Positions 10,545 through 18,993 of a stretch of 64,000 nucleotides of DNA are shown here, in pieces. The stretch spans positions 62,001 to 126,000 of the forward strand of contig OZ025841.1 of the NCBI GenBank assembly GCA_964019425.1, in the 5' to 3' direction. The translations under genes were made by a program, and so were the position numbers. A model generated the notes under the pieces. That model was given only the letters and a program-made list of their open reading frames with translations, was not told the DNA's origin and did not search any database. The stretch comes from Flectonema sp. DT1601. Taxonomy: Eukaryota; Euglenozoa; Diplonemea; Diplonemida; Diplonemidae. The first letter of the stretch is position 1. Every line of letters starts with the position of its first letter.

Positions 10545-10784
10545 TCAAGATATCGCACATTCAATGCCGCAAGCTGCCCATCCATTTAACGACTTAGACA
10601 CAGCGTTCATCTCATTCGAGGCTTCGCGTATCTCTTCGCTCTGCTTACGAAATTCTTCCAGCAGTCGATTCCTCTCTCGAAGTGCTTCTAAGTTTGCTTC
10701 CAAAGCTGGTTTTATTTCATCCATCTCTTTACGTATGCGGCCAATGTTATCCGTCAGCACCCATTCGTTACGTCTGTCAGACAT
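10545..10784 (-). CDS. small coiled-coil protein (79 aa)
   Basis: 79 residues starting MSDRRNEWVLTDNIGRIR. Residues about 12-62 form one continuous heptad-rich helix with many E/K/R. The tail is short and contains two cysteines. No family recognised; a subunit of a small coiled-coil complex is possible but unproven. It is supported as a real gene by a clean acceptor (CCCTTTCTCGCAG) 16 nt before the ATG and by its fit in the one-way gene series. Confidence 0.6.
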   Translation of the reverse strand: MSDRRNEWVLTDNIGRIRKEMDEIKPALEANLEALRERNRLLEEFRKQSEEIREASNEMNAVSKSLNGWAACGIECAIS

Positions 10785-11287
10785 TTGTGTGAATTAGTGT
10801 CTGCGAGAAAGGGAATTACTTCTGACTTTCCTAAAGTCAAGTCACCCCAAATAAATTGTAGTCAGATCCTTGTTCTCATTTAGAAGTACAAATTGAGAAG
10901 GAAATAACCACGGCGGTAGTTAATCGATCCTCCGACTAGGGAGAAGGTACTAAATATCATCTTCGAATCGCTCCCCTCACACGGAGGAGCTATAACCTTA
11001 ACTAGCGTCTCTACCTAGAAAACTGCGCAAGTCTCTCTAGGAAAATGACAGGTTTGATTCCTCTGTTTTTTTTAATTTTGATTGAAGTCTGCGAAGCTTC
11101 GATTACGAAGTGCAAACATAAACACACACGAGTAAATATAATTAATTTCCATACCTCCTCTTAAAACGAATCCAATATGTGAATTGTCACATCACACAAT
11201 CGAAAGGACAACAAGACAATTAATTAGTTACTACTCGCCGTAACATAATATATAGAATTCCAACCTAGCGGGTAGTGTATTTCAAAG
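10785..11287. other. intergenic region, about 500 bp
   Basis: No gene seen on either strand. A TTCGAATCG motif near 10964 does not sit in a foldable tRNA. Confidence 0.5.
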
Positions 11288-11674
11288 CTAAGCTAATTTC
11301 TTAGTAATCGCTGAGTGCGCAATGATGTTTCCATCGACTATAGCAACAACACTAAAAGTACCAAATGAATATCCATTTGTCGATATTGTGACTTCCTCAT
11401 CAATAGCAGCTCCACCTCTTGCGATTGCTGTTCCAGTCGAGTCGCTCACTTCGTACACAACCATCGGCGCAAGAGAACGAATTCCCGACACGCTAAAGGA
11501 TATCGTAGTCGGGTTAAAGTCATTTAACCATTTTATCCCCCACACGCTCTGCTCTCTCTTTTTACATTTCCTCGACGCAATTCCAAATGTCAATGTGAGG
11601 AATATTAACCCAACTAATGAAAGAATCGGAGACGGCATTCCCTCCCTCAGTACCTGTTGTGAGTAAGTAGTCAT
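11288..11674 (-). CDS. small single-pass membrane protein (128 aa)
   Basis: 128 residues with one hydrophobic segment at about 15-34 (PSPILSLVGLIFLTLTFGIA) followed by a basic stop-transfer stretch (SRKCKKREQ). The remaining 85 residues are beta-rich and contain no cysteine, resembling a small beta-sandwich. Family not recognised. An acceptor-like AACATAG lies 6 nt upstream of the ATG. The stop is about 600 bp from the next small gene upstream. Confidence 0.65.
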   Translation of the reverse strand: MTTYSQQVLREGMPSPILSLVGLIFLTLTFGIASRKCKKREQSVWGIKWLNDFNPTTISFSVSGIRSLAPMVVYEVSDSTGTAIARGGAAIDEEVTISTNGYSFGTFSVVAIVDGNIIAHSAITKKLA

Positions 11675-11751
11675 TGTTAGCTATGTTATTATTATAAAGT
11701 AAATAAAAAAATTCTAATAAATAAATAAATAAAAAAGCTCATGGAAATGAG

Positions 11752-12306
11752 CTAATCAATATTTAAATGATCATCAGTGGGGGAATCTGATGACTGTTCT
11801 CGCAGATGGTTTAAGTCGACTTCTGCCGTCCCCTGACAAATTCGAAAGGCTTCGTAGTCAACAAGATAAGGAGGAGACTGTTGAGTAGAAATGAATGACA
11901 TCAACTCAACAAGTCGTTCTTCACTTGGATTCTCACCAATATCTTGAGCAACTTCTCTAAGAGAATCTATTGTAATATATCCGGGATTTGATTGGGCTTC
12001 AAAGTGTTTAAAAGTTTCTTTGAGGTTTTCTCCAGGGCTGCTCGGCTTCATTTGTGAGAGCAACATCTGTTTGAATTCTTCAAAGTCAAGACTACCATCT
12101 CCGTTTGTATCTGCTTCGGTGATCAACCGAAGAGCATCCGCATGCTGCATTGGATGACCAAGTATCGCACTGCAGGTTGCTTCTACTTCACGTGCATCGA
12201 TACCACCACTTCCGTCATCATCGAACATTGAAAATATGTCAAAAACATCTTTTTCAAACTCTGGTCTTAATTCTACTTTGTCATCAACGATATGTGTTAA
12301 ATCCAT
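11752..12306 (-). CDS. centrin/calmodulin-like EF-hand protein (184 aa)
   Basis: 184 residues. EF-hand 1 (loop 29-40, DDDGSGGIDARE) and EF-hand 2 (loop 66-77, DTNGDGSLDFEE) have all canonical calcium ligands. The third and fourth hands (about 104-115 and 140-152) keep the helices but have lost ligands, so two sites should bind calcium. The length and paired-lobe layout resemble centrins, with an acidic C-terminal tail. Likely a calcium sensor of the cytoskeleton or basal body, by analogy only. An acceptor TTCTTCTTCTCAAAACAG ends 3 nt before the ATG. Confidence 0.85.
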   Translation of the reverse strand: MDLTHIVDDKVELRPEFEKDVFDIFSMFDDDGSGGIDAREVEATCSAILGHPMQHADALRLITEADTNGDGSLDFEEFKQMLLSQMKPSSPGENLKETFKHFEAQSNPGYITIDSLREVAQDIGENPSEERLVELMSFISTQQSPPYLVDYEAFRICQGTAEVDLNHLREQSSDSPTDDHLNID

Positions 12307-12525
12307 TTCCTGTTTTGAGAAGAAGAATTATTTAAACGACAACCTACAGACTTGATAAGTTAATCTCAACTACTTCACTTAGGGGATCGATTGTTTTTAT
12401 TGAACTGATGTTGATAACAATAAAATAATAAAACGAAAACACACAAAAGAACTTTCGACTGTCGTGTAAAAAAAGATGGCATTCATATAAAGATGTAAAT
12501 GGAATCACGAAAGTGTTTGTTTGTT

Positions 12526-12556
<31 letters not shown>

Positions 12557-12778
12557 AATTTTTATTGTTCTTGAATTCTTACAGGTGTTAGGTGTTGTCT
12601 TCTTCCAACAAGACCGATCACAATACTCAATTAGAATACACGCATCCCTTTCCACACTTTACAAACTTTGGTGTGTAGTAGCTGCGAATCTTTTTCACCT
12701 GTTTATTGTATTACTGTAGGAGATACTTAATAATAATAATTAACAATTTTCAACCGTTTTCTGTTGTCAGTCTTCACA
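12307..12778. other. intergenic region, about 470 bp
   Basis: Contains a C8-T23 tract at about 12526-12556 and low-complexity AT. No gene seen. Confidence 0.5.
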
Positions 12779-13000
12779 CTACAAACTGATATCGCATACC
12801 GGTTGAAAAGGATTTTGTCGAAGTCCACCAAATCCTCCACTCACAGGAAGAGTTGGTTTGAGGCAGCCACCACCAACACAAGGGACAGTCGACACATCGA
12901 GTCCGGTTGGGATCGCATTACCGTTCAGACCAATAGAATCTCCCAAATCAGTCATCGCTATAGATTCGCTTCCCGCAGTGTTACTCATCGTGTGGACCAT
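12779..13000 (-). CDS. possible small protein (73 aa), Gly/Pro-rich
   Basis: 73 codons from MVHTMSNTAGSES to a TAG at 12779. It is Gly/Pro-rich with three cysteines (VPCVGGGC ... PVC) and no recognised domain. An acceptor-like AATTATATCACAG lies 21 nt before the ATG, as in the neighbouring genes. The same AG could instead close a cis intron (GTATTTTG at about 13087), with the frame extending upstream (VGGGLCSM), but I found no acceptable first exon. Real but uncertain. Confidence 0.4.
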   Translation of the reverse strand: MVHTMSNTAGSESIAMTDLGDSIGLNGNAIPTGLDVSTVPCVGGGCLKPTLPVSGGFGGLRQNPFQPVCDISL

Positions 13001-13212
13001 CGAACACAGTCCTCCCCCAACCTGTGATATAATTAAATGTACTTTCTATCAAACACTAACTCACTGACAGTCATCATAACAAAATACCTCAAAAGAATGA
13101 ACCGATTGAACGCAACCATCTCACGTTCGATAATTGAAACAAACAGGTAGCTGTTCTCAACCCAACCACCACCAGATAGTAATGAAGTACTTCAGGTACT
13201 ATTTTTTGGTTC

Positions 13213-13602
13213 TTATTTCTCTGCTTTTTCAGGTATCATTTTCGTCAAAATGTCCCTGTGTGATGCTTTACGGGTTTCCCTCTCTTTCTCTACGTCTGAT
13301 GTAATACCAGGTAGATAAGCTGCTATCACAAATTTGATACTACCCGGAAGCAAAAGGAAGAACAATATAAATGTTGAAGCGAACATTACCGGGACATATA
13401 ACCTCGTCTTCCGCGTGTTTTCTTCATTTGCCTGAGACGCGGCCATCGTTTGTCCACTCAAATCAGTTCCATGAAAATGTTTATCGTGCAATCTTTCCAT
13501 ATAGTCTTCTTTCAATAGTCGACGTCTTCCTGGTAGCTTTTGACTCTCTGTTTGGTATCTTCTAAACCTTATTCGAGAGGGTATTACGACACCTCGTAAC
13601 AT
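13213..13602 (-). CDS. small single-TM protein with presequence-like N terminus (129 aa)
   Basis: Begins MLRGVVIPSRIRFRRYQ, which is Arg-rich with no acidic residue, as in mitochondrial presequences. One hydrophobic segment lies at about 71-95 (PVMFASTFILFFLLLPGSI). A charged tail rich in E/K follows. The layout resembles a small inner-membrane assembly or accessory subunit, but no family is recognised and the location is inferred. An acceptor CCCCTCCTGTAG lies 16 nt before the ATG. Confidence 0.65.
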   Translation of the reverse strand: MLRGVVIPSRIRFRRYQTESQKLPGRRRLLKEDYMERLHDKHFHGTDLSGQTMAASQANEENTRKTRLYVPVMFASTFILFFLLLPGSIKFVIAAYLPGITSDVEKERETRKASHRDILTKMIPEKAEK

Positions 13603-13844
13603 GGTTATGTAAACAAGTCTACAGGAGGGGTAATTATATATGAATACAATCAGGTAGTATCTCAGGGAGGTATTGTAAATTTCACAACAAGCAATCGCAA
13701 AGAAGATTCAATCTTCTCAAAAAACACAAAACAATCAAATCAGCTAACAACACATCCCCCAATACAGTTTGATTACTTCTCAGTTTTGTTTGATAGTTTT
13801 GCTCAACTCACGGACAGAACAAAAAAATACGAAAACAGATAAAA

Positions 13845-14174
13845 TTATTTCATTGAATTACCGAAAGTGTTGTATTTCTTTGTATCTCTCAGAGAACTTT
13901 TTCTTATCAAAGTGTCTTCTTCGTCTTCATTGCAGGTGAAAACTATTCGAAGACAGTTGACCACGATGACGAATGGAATGTAACAGAGAGCAACTAATAC
14001 AACAACAGCAACTGGGGAAAGTATAGCTAACCCAACATAGAAAGCAAAAGTACTGGTCCACGTGTGTCCACTTTTATCAATTGAAGTCATTCCCCACCAA
14101 ACTAAAGCTACTGCGACTACCAATAAGACAACAGCTGCTACTACGCTTTTCTTTCTAGAGCTTTGCTCTTCCAT
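13845..14174 (-). CDS. small two-TM membrane protein (109 aa)
   Basis: 109 residues starting MEEQSSRKK. Two hydrophobic segments are seen, at about 9-29 (SVVAAVVLLVVAVALVWWGM) and 45-78, and a cytosolic-type charged tail ends in NTFGNSMK. The frame stays open upstream to about 14366, but ATG 14174 is chosen because an acceptor-like CCTCAAAAG lies just upstream and the extra residues are a low-complexity translation of the leader. No family recognised. Confidence 0.6.
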   Translation of the reverse strand: MEEQSSRKKSVVAAVVLLVVAVALVWWGMTSIDKSGHTWTSTFAFYVGLAILSPVAVVVLVALCYIPFVIVVNCLRIVFTCNEDEEDTLIRKSSLRDTKKYNTFGNSMK

Positions 14175-14590
14175 TATGTGGTTAGGGGTATTCTTAATAG
14201 CTTTTGAGGAAATGATTTCTAATACTCTCAAATATCTTTTTTTAATGTTTTTTTTTCTCTGTTGAAAAATGATGATAAAAAACAAGAAGTCAAAACACAT
14301 TTTTAGAATCCTCAAGAAAACTGCTGCCATCAGTTTCGCAGGGAGGAAAGCTGATTGGCGCTGCACGTTAAGTATTCCAACGTTGAGTTTTCAAACAACC
14401 CGTTTTTTTTTTTTTTTGAATGATATTAAAATATTAAGCTCTTGATAAAACGAAGAAAAAATAAAAAATATGAATAAGCTCTACATTTTTTTCTCCCCAT
14501 ACAAACAAACAAAAAAAAAAAAAAAAAAAAAAAAATTCAGAACAAAAATATTCTTCCACACCTTAAATACAACAATTGTACACTACAACA

Positions 14591-14612
14591 GCACTTAAAA
14601 GTTTTTAAGTGC
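14591..14612. repeat. perfect inverted repeat beside an A tract
   Basis: Arms GCACTTAAAA and TTTTAAGTGC flank a 2-nt centre, followed on the plus strand by about 20 A. It could form a hairpin in RNA from either strand. Function unknown. Confidence 0.7.
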
Positions 14613-15203
14613 AAAAAAAAAAAAAAAAAAAACGCAACGAATACTCATTTTCTGACGAGCCGTAGGATCGAAGGGCCAAGTACATCCGTTAGAAAACATT
14701 ACAAAAAAAAACACAATTACTACATGAACGTATAAAACGTTATTCTGTTGCGGGAAATGAGCCACAAACTACTTTCTGTATATTTAATAGTAGACCAATG
14801 TCTTCTTTCTGAGTTAAGACAACCATTACCGAGGTGTGATTGCAATAACAGCACCCCTCTCGGTTCATACCACCGGTAGGAGAGATACGTTAGTTCTCTA
14901 CTCGTTCACAAAATGTCTAGTAAGTTGATGCACTGCATGCAGCGTCCAAACAAAACAAAAAAAGAAAAGGAAAAGAAAAGGCTAAGGTCAGGTGCGATTC
15001 AAAGACTCATTCAACCATCTCCACACTAACAAGAGGATTCTATCCTCCGAAGGGATAGTAAAGAATAGTTTTTGAGTGCTATGACTCCAACACAATAAGG
15101 ACAACAAAGAAGTGACAAAAGTCTGTTCTTTCGCAACACTGGCTGGAAAATATTATTCAAAAACAGCCAAAAAAAAAAGAACCGAGAAAACAAAAAAACA
15201 AAA

Positions 15204-15290
15204 CACTCAGATCAGCCTTATACTTCATTGAACTCAAGGGGAGATAAGTCAGAAAAGATTATTAGAAATATCGGCTTTCAATCTGAATAG
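15204..15290 (-). ncRNA. structured element family, copy 1 (possible ncRNA or MITE)
   Basis: 87 bp core bounded by a terminal stem (CTATTCAGAT paired with ATCTGAGTG on the minus strand, with G-U pairs) and an inner AGCC/GGCT stem. It shares CCTTATA and the terminal sequences with copies 2 and 3 but is shorter and lacks the neighbouring CCGAC hairpin. A T16 run lies on its right flank. Strand uncertain. Confidence 0.5.
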
Positions 15291-15855
15291 TTTTTTTTTT
15301 TTTTTATTATAAAAATATTACTATCTCAACCACGCGTATTGTTTGTATTTGTTCACGAAAAAAAAACAGTAACTAGAAAGTATGAAATAATAATAAATAA
15401 ATAAATAAAAAAAAAATATAAACTGCTAGTTAGTAGAATTCAAACAGCTAATGGGAAAAAAAAAAAAAAAAGGATTCCCTCTCAAATATTTTCAACTGAT
15501 CATAGTAAGTAACTCTCATTGATTAAACTCGTCAAAGCTGGGAAAAGGGGACGAAAGACCCATCGAACCTAATAAATCTCCCTCAGGTTAGTTGGAACCA
15601 TAATAGGCGCCTGTGAATTATTGTACGAAATAAAAAGGAGAGGTTCGCTCGATATATTAAAAAAAAAAAAAAAAAAAACATATTTTCGAAGAAGATAATT
15701 ATTCTTTGCAAAATTATATCGTTCCCTCGACTCTTTCCAGAACAACAAAAAAATTTTAAAATAAATAAAAAAGAGAAGAATCGTTCTGATAGCTCGTGCC
15801 CAAGCAGTAATCAAGTTCGATACTGTTTTAAAAAGAAACAAAAAAAAAAAAAAAA

Positions 15856-16017
15856 CCATTCAGATAAGCCTTATATTGTGTTGATCGCAGTTTTACTGGC
15901 GCACAGGGAAATAGATAACATGACATAATAAATAACGGCTCTTAATCTGAATAGTTTCTTCTCCGACTTCGTCGGTGCAAAAAAAAAACTAATAATTAAA
16001 AAACATGTCATCGATGC
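15856..16017 (-). ncRNA. structured element family, copy 2 (possible ncRNA or MITE)
   Basis: Core 15856-15954 closes with a 10-bp terminal stem (CTATTCAGAT with ATCTGAATGG on the minus strand) and an inner AGCC/GGCT stem. Beside it at 15963-15975 is a perfect CCGAC-TTC-GTCGG hairpin. Its right arm can pair instead with CATCGA at 16009-16014, giving two exclusive folds. Read on the minus strand the core ends in a long T run, as Pol III transcripts do. It lies 64 bp past the stop of the JmjC gene, so it could also be a 3' UTR element. Strand uncertain. Confidence 0.55.
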
Positions 16018-16080
16018 AAACGTAATAAGTAAATGTTGAAAAGCGAAGGTGAACCTAAATAACAAAAAGCTAAATTAATA

Positions 16081-17343
16081 TTACTTCTTGGAGTGCTTCC
16101 TTCTTGCCGTTGGTTTTGGAAGCGGTTTACTGTTGTAACCGATATTAAGATTCTCCCAGGGAGTATCAGAAACACTCATACTTGTAATAGTTTTTAACTC
16201 TTTGATATTGTCTGTAAGAGAATTTGAGAATTTCGCGTTCCCAGATGCACGCATTAGAGTTGCTACCCGTTGAGCATTCGAATCGTCGACGTAGTTTGTT
16301 GAAATTCCGATAATTGGAGACAAGTTAACTACCTGATGAGAAGAACCACCAGGAACAAATAAAAAGTCACCAGCCTTGAGATCTACTTCATAAACAGTAG
16401 CAAGTGACATGAGAGGAAACTTATTAAAGTCAGGAGAGAATAGATTTCCTTTCATCGTTCCCTTTTGACGGTTTTCATAAACAACAAGACGATCGAGAGG
16501 TCTAACAAGTCGAAATCGTTTTGTACCTTCCAACATATGCATCACAAAATGAGTATCACTGTTATCGATATGAAGACCACTTCCAGTAGCCGCCTCTCCT
16601 ACAAAGAGTGACGGCCACGATTCTGCAAATGGTCGACTTTTCCCAGAAATCCACTCCGCACCAGTCGTATCGATTTCAATACTTTTTAAGTAGTCTTGAG
16701 CAACATACTTTGGTACCTCATAGTAGTTTAGTAATTCTCTACAATTCTTTGGTATTGACCAGTCGTGCATATACGGAGAGGGAATTGTTATATTGTTCTC
16801 GAGGATATCTAAAAAAGATGAAACCGTCATTGCCGAGAGTGGCTCAAGATCAGCCCATTTAGTACCATTCTGTTTTGTGGGGACCAGAGGTCTGACGCGA
16901 GAGTAGCTGCAGTGTTCGCGGAGGGTTTCCCTAGTGAGATTCATTCTTGAACTAAATCTTACACCCGAGACCACAACAGGCATCGACTTGTTGCTGTATT
17001 CACGAAAGAAGCGAGAAAATGACATCTCCCTTTTGGGGATCTTTTCAATTTGAACGATCGAACGAAACTGTTTCTTAGCAATCTGTTCCTGGAGCTCTGG
17101 AGCCTGCAGCATCCAATTCTGTACGTCGCTTTCAAAAGTACCGAAAAAGGCTTGTTGCTGCTCGTCAATAGCTTTGTACTGAATACTATTCCCAAGCATT
17201 TGTCCAAGTATAGGTCCATCAAAATTATTAACTTGAATAGCACCCAACACCGCAAGTAATATAATACAAGACAGAAAACATGTCTTTCGCTGCTCTCTTT
17301 TTCTGGCTGCCAAACTGAACTTCAAAGGCAGTTTCGATGGCAT
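16081..17343 (-). CDS. membrane-anchored JmjC/cupin-8 protein (420 aa)
   Basis: Starts MPSKLPLKFSLAARKREQR. A signal-anchor segment at about 22-38 implies a type II protein with the catalytic part in the ER/Golgi lumen. The JmjC core carries the Fe(II) ligands H258 and D260 (LHIDNSD) and distal H336 (PGGSSHQVVN), with KRFRLV and GDFLFVPGG strands typical of the cupin-8/JMJD7-JMJD8 group. Such enzymes are 2-oxoglutarate-dependent hydroxylases; the substrate is unknown. The ATG at 17343 is preferred over upstream codons because a T10-CAG acceptor lies 16 nt before it and the upstream frame translates the T tract. Confidence 0.85.
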   Translation of the reverse strand: MPSKLPLKFSLAARKREQRKTCFLSCIILLAVLGAIQVNNFDGPILGQMLGNSIQYKAIDEQQQAFFGTFESDVQNWMLQAPELQEQIAKKQFRSIVQIEKIPKREMSFSRFFREYSNKSMPVVVSGVRFSSRMNLTRETLREHCSYSRVRPLVPTKQNGTKWADLEPLSAMTVSSFLDILENNITIPSPYMHDWSIPKNCRELLNYYEVPKYVAQDYLKSIEIDTTGAEWISGKSRPFAESWPSLFVGEAATGSGLHIDNSDTHFVMHMLEGTKRFRLVRPLDRLVVYENRQKGTMKGNLFSPDFNKFPLMSLATVYEVDLKAGDFLFVPGGSSHQVVNLSPIIGISTNYVDDSNAQRVATLMRASGNAKFSNSLTDNIKELKTITSMSVSDTPWENLNIGYNSKPLPKPTARRKHSKK

Positions 17344-17583
17344 CACAAGTGTAATGTAACTGAAAAAAAAAACAATAAAATAAATAAAATCACGAGATAC
17401 CACTACTTCAACCACAACGAGACCAGATATCATTATCTTTCGTCGCCTTTTGTGATGTCCTATTAAAATGATAAGTAAACCACTTCTAAAACCATAGAAA
17501 CACTTCCCAAAAACGACAAAACGCCAAGTCGGTGTAAATAATACATTTGATTCATCCCAAGTCAGTTAGTCACTAACAGAAAT

Positions 17584-17809
17584 CTAACTCCAAGTGCATC
17601 TCATCGGTTTAGGAGTTGCGAGATCAGACTTGTGAAGACCTGTTAATGTTGATGTGAATGTGTTGTCTTCTGCAAGTATATAAACTCAACAGATACATAC
17701 TGAGTTTAGGAACACTGATATCAGCAGTCAAGTGACTGTGAGTGTGAGTGTGAACGCCGTGGTGAGAACGACTATTCCCTTGAGTGTGTCTGTCGGAATC
17801 CTTCGTCAT
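17584..17809 (-). CDS. tiny spliced gene, His/Thr-rich 54-residue protein
   Basis: Joined as 17809..17701 and 17639..17584. The intron is 61 nt (17640-17700, GTATGTATC...TTAACAG). The product starts MTKDSDRHTQGNSRSHHG, has an alternating HTHTHSH stretch and ends KPMRCTWS. No domain recognised; the His run could bind metal. Support comes from the acceptor T9-CAG 9 nt before the ATG, canonical intron ends, a size like the other introns here, and a join that restores an open frame (55 codons with stop). Confidence 0.65.
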
Positions 17810-18993
17810 GTTGAAGTCCTGAAAAAAAAAGTAAATAAAACCTGCCATACATTAACAAAAATCTCCAAATAAACACCACCATCTAAACAATACAATAAAA
17901 AGTAATGCGATTTTTTTTTTTTTTTTTTTTTGTGTTTTTTTTCTTCCTTTCTTTGGATACAGAGTAGTAGTACCGAAAATCAGTTCTTTTTCTTTTTTTT
18001 TACTAACGCAAAAAAACACTAAAAAATAATTACAACCACAAATCTAAAAGAAAATTTCTTTTTTTTTACTTTGTTACTCACACTTTTGTTTTGTTCGTGC
18101 GCAACCGAAACAAAATCCTCTTTAAGGAATAGGTTAGTTCCGCTGCTACAATTCTCTCTGCCGAACAAATTGGGTTTGTGGGTACAAAAAAAAAGTAGAA
18201 AATATATTTATTTAAAATTTTAAAAAAAAAGAGGAGAAAGAATAAAACCAAGACAGTTTTCTTATTTATATGTTTCTAAATTATTAATTGTAATCTACAC
18301 CACGGCAACGCCCCATAAGAAATATGAATTCTTTTATAATATTATAGTTATAACAAATGATTCCCTTTTGTTTGCGTCAAACTAACCCAACAAGAAGCAT
18401 AAGTAAGTAGAGCCATAGATAGATGGATAAGGAAGTCCAATATATTGCATACTACCGTGACTGTCCTCAGCATAGCGTGGCTGCCCTAAAAGTTCCCTGT
18501 GAAGTTCTTCAGGGACGAAGCTTAGGCTGCAATCGCTGATACAGCAAACTAGTGAGCATCGGGTTAACTCCCCAGAACTATCAATCTCAGAGAGATGGTC
18601 AGTAAATATATGGGGCGCTACAACCAAGAAAAGTAAAAAAAAAAAAAAAAAAACTAACGACATCAAAATTACAAAGAAAAGGTTTTTCCGAATACTTTGT
18701 TAATACTACATTATTATTACATGTCTTTTTTTGATTATATCGGCACGGATTCTGAATATCGGAGAAAAAAATTATTAGGAGATTGGGGGATTTATTACGA
18801 TACGAAAAGATCCATCGAAGAGGGGGGAGACTTGGGTAAAAATAAATCAACAAATTAGACATTAATCTTCATCGCATACCAGAGTCGGGTGGGGGGCATT
18901 AAAATCTAAAAAAACCCGAAAAATCTCCAAAACAAAACAAACGATTTGACTTGTTCGTCAATTCAAAGGAAGACAATTGAGTTGCCAACCTCT
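17810..18993. other. 1.18 kb intergenic region with one doubtful ORF
   Basis: Mostly homopolymer-rich DNA. On the minus strand 18666..18382 is an open frame that would start with a poly-Phe leader encoded by a T18 tract and continue for about 75 ordinary-looking residues. The same T tract plus TTGGTTGTAG also looks like a splice acceptor, so the leader may not be translated. I do not call it a gene. Confidence 0.4.

Larger units (their letters stand above)
14175..16080. other. 1.9 kb gene-free region
   Basis: No ORF worth calling. Holds many homopolymers, a perfect 10-bp-arm palindrome (14591-14612), and two copies of the structured repeat/RNA family listed separately. Confidence 0.65.

Noticed and set aside
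10955-11030. tRNA-like TTCGAATCG region
   Set aside because: No T-arm of 5+7 geometry and no acceptor pairing on either strand.
14652-14676. Hammerhead-ribozyme-like CTGACGAG ... GAA
   Set aside because: Stem II does not pair beyond two base pairs and the GAAA and cleavage-site UH elements are missing.
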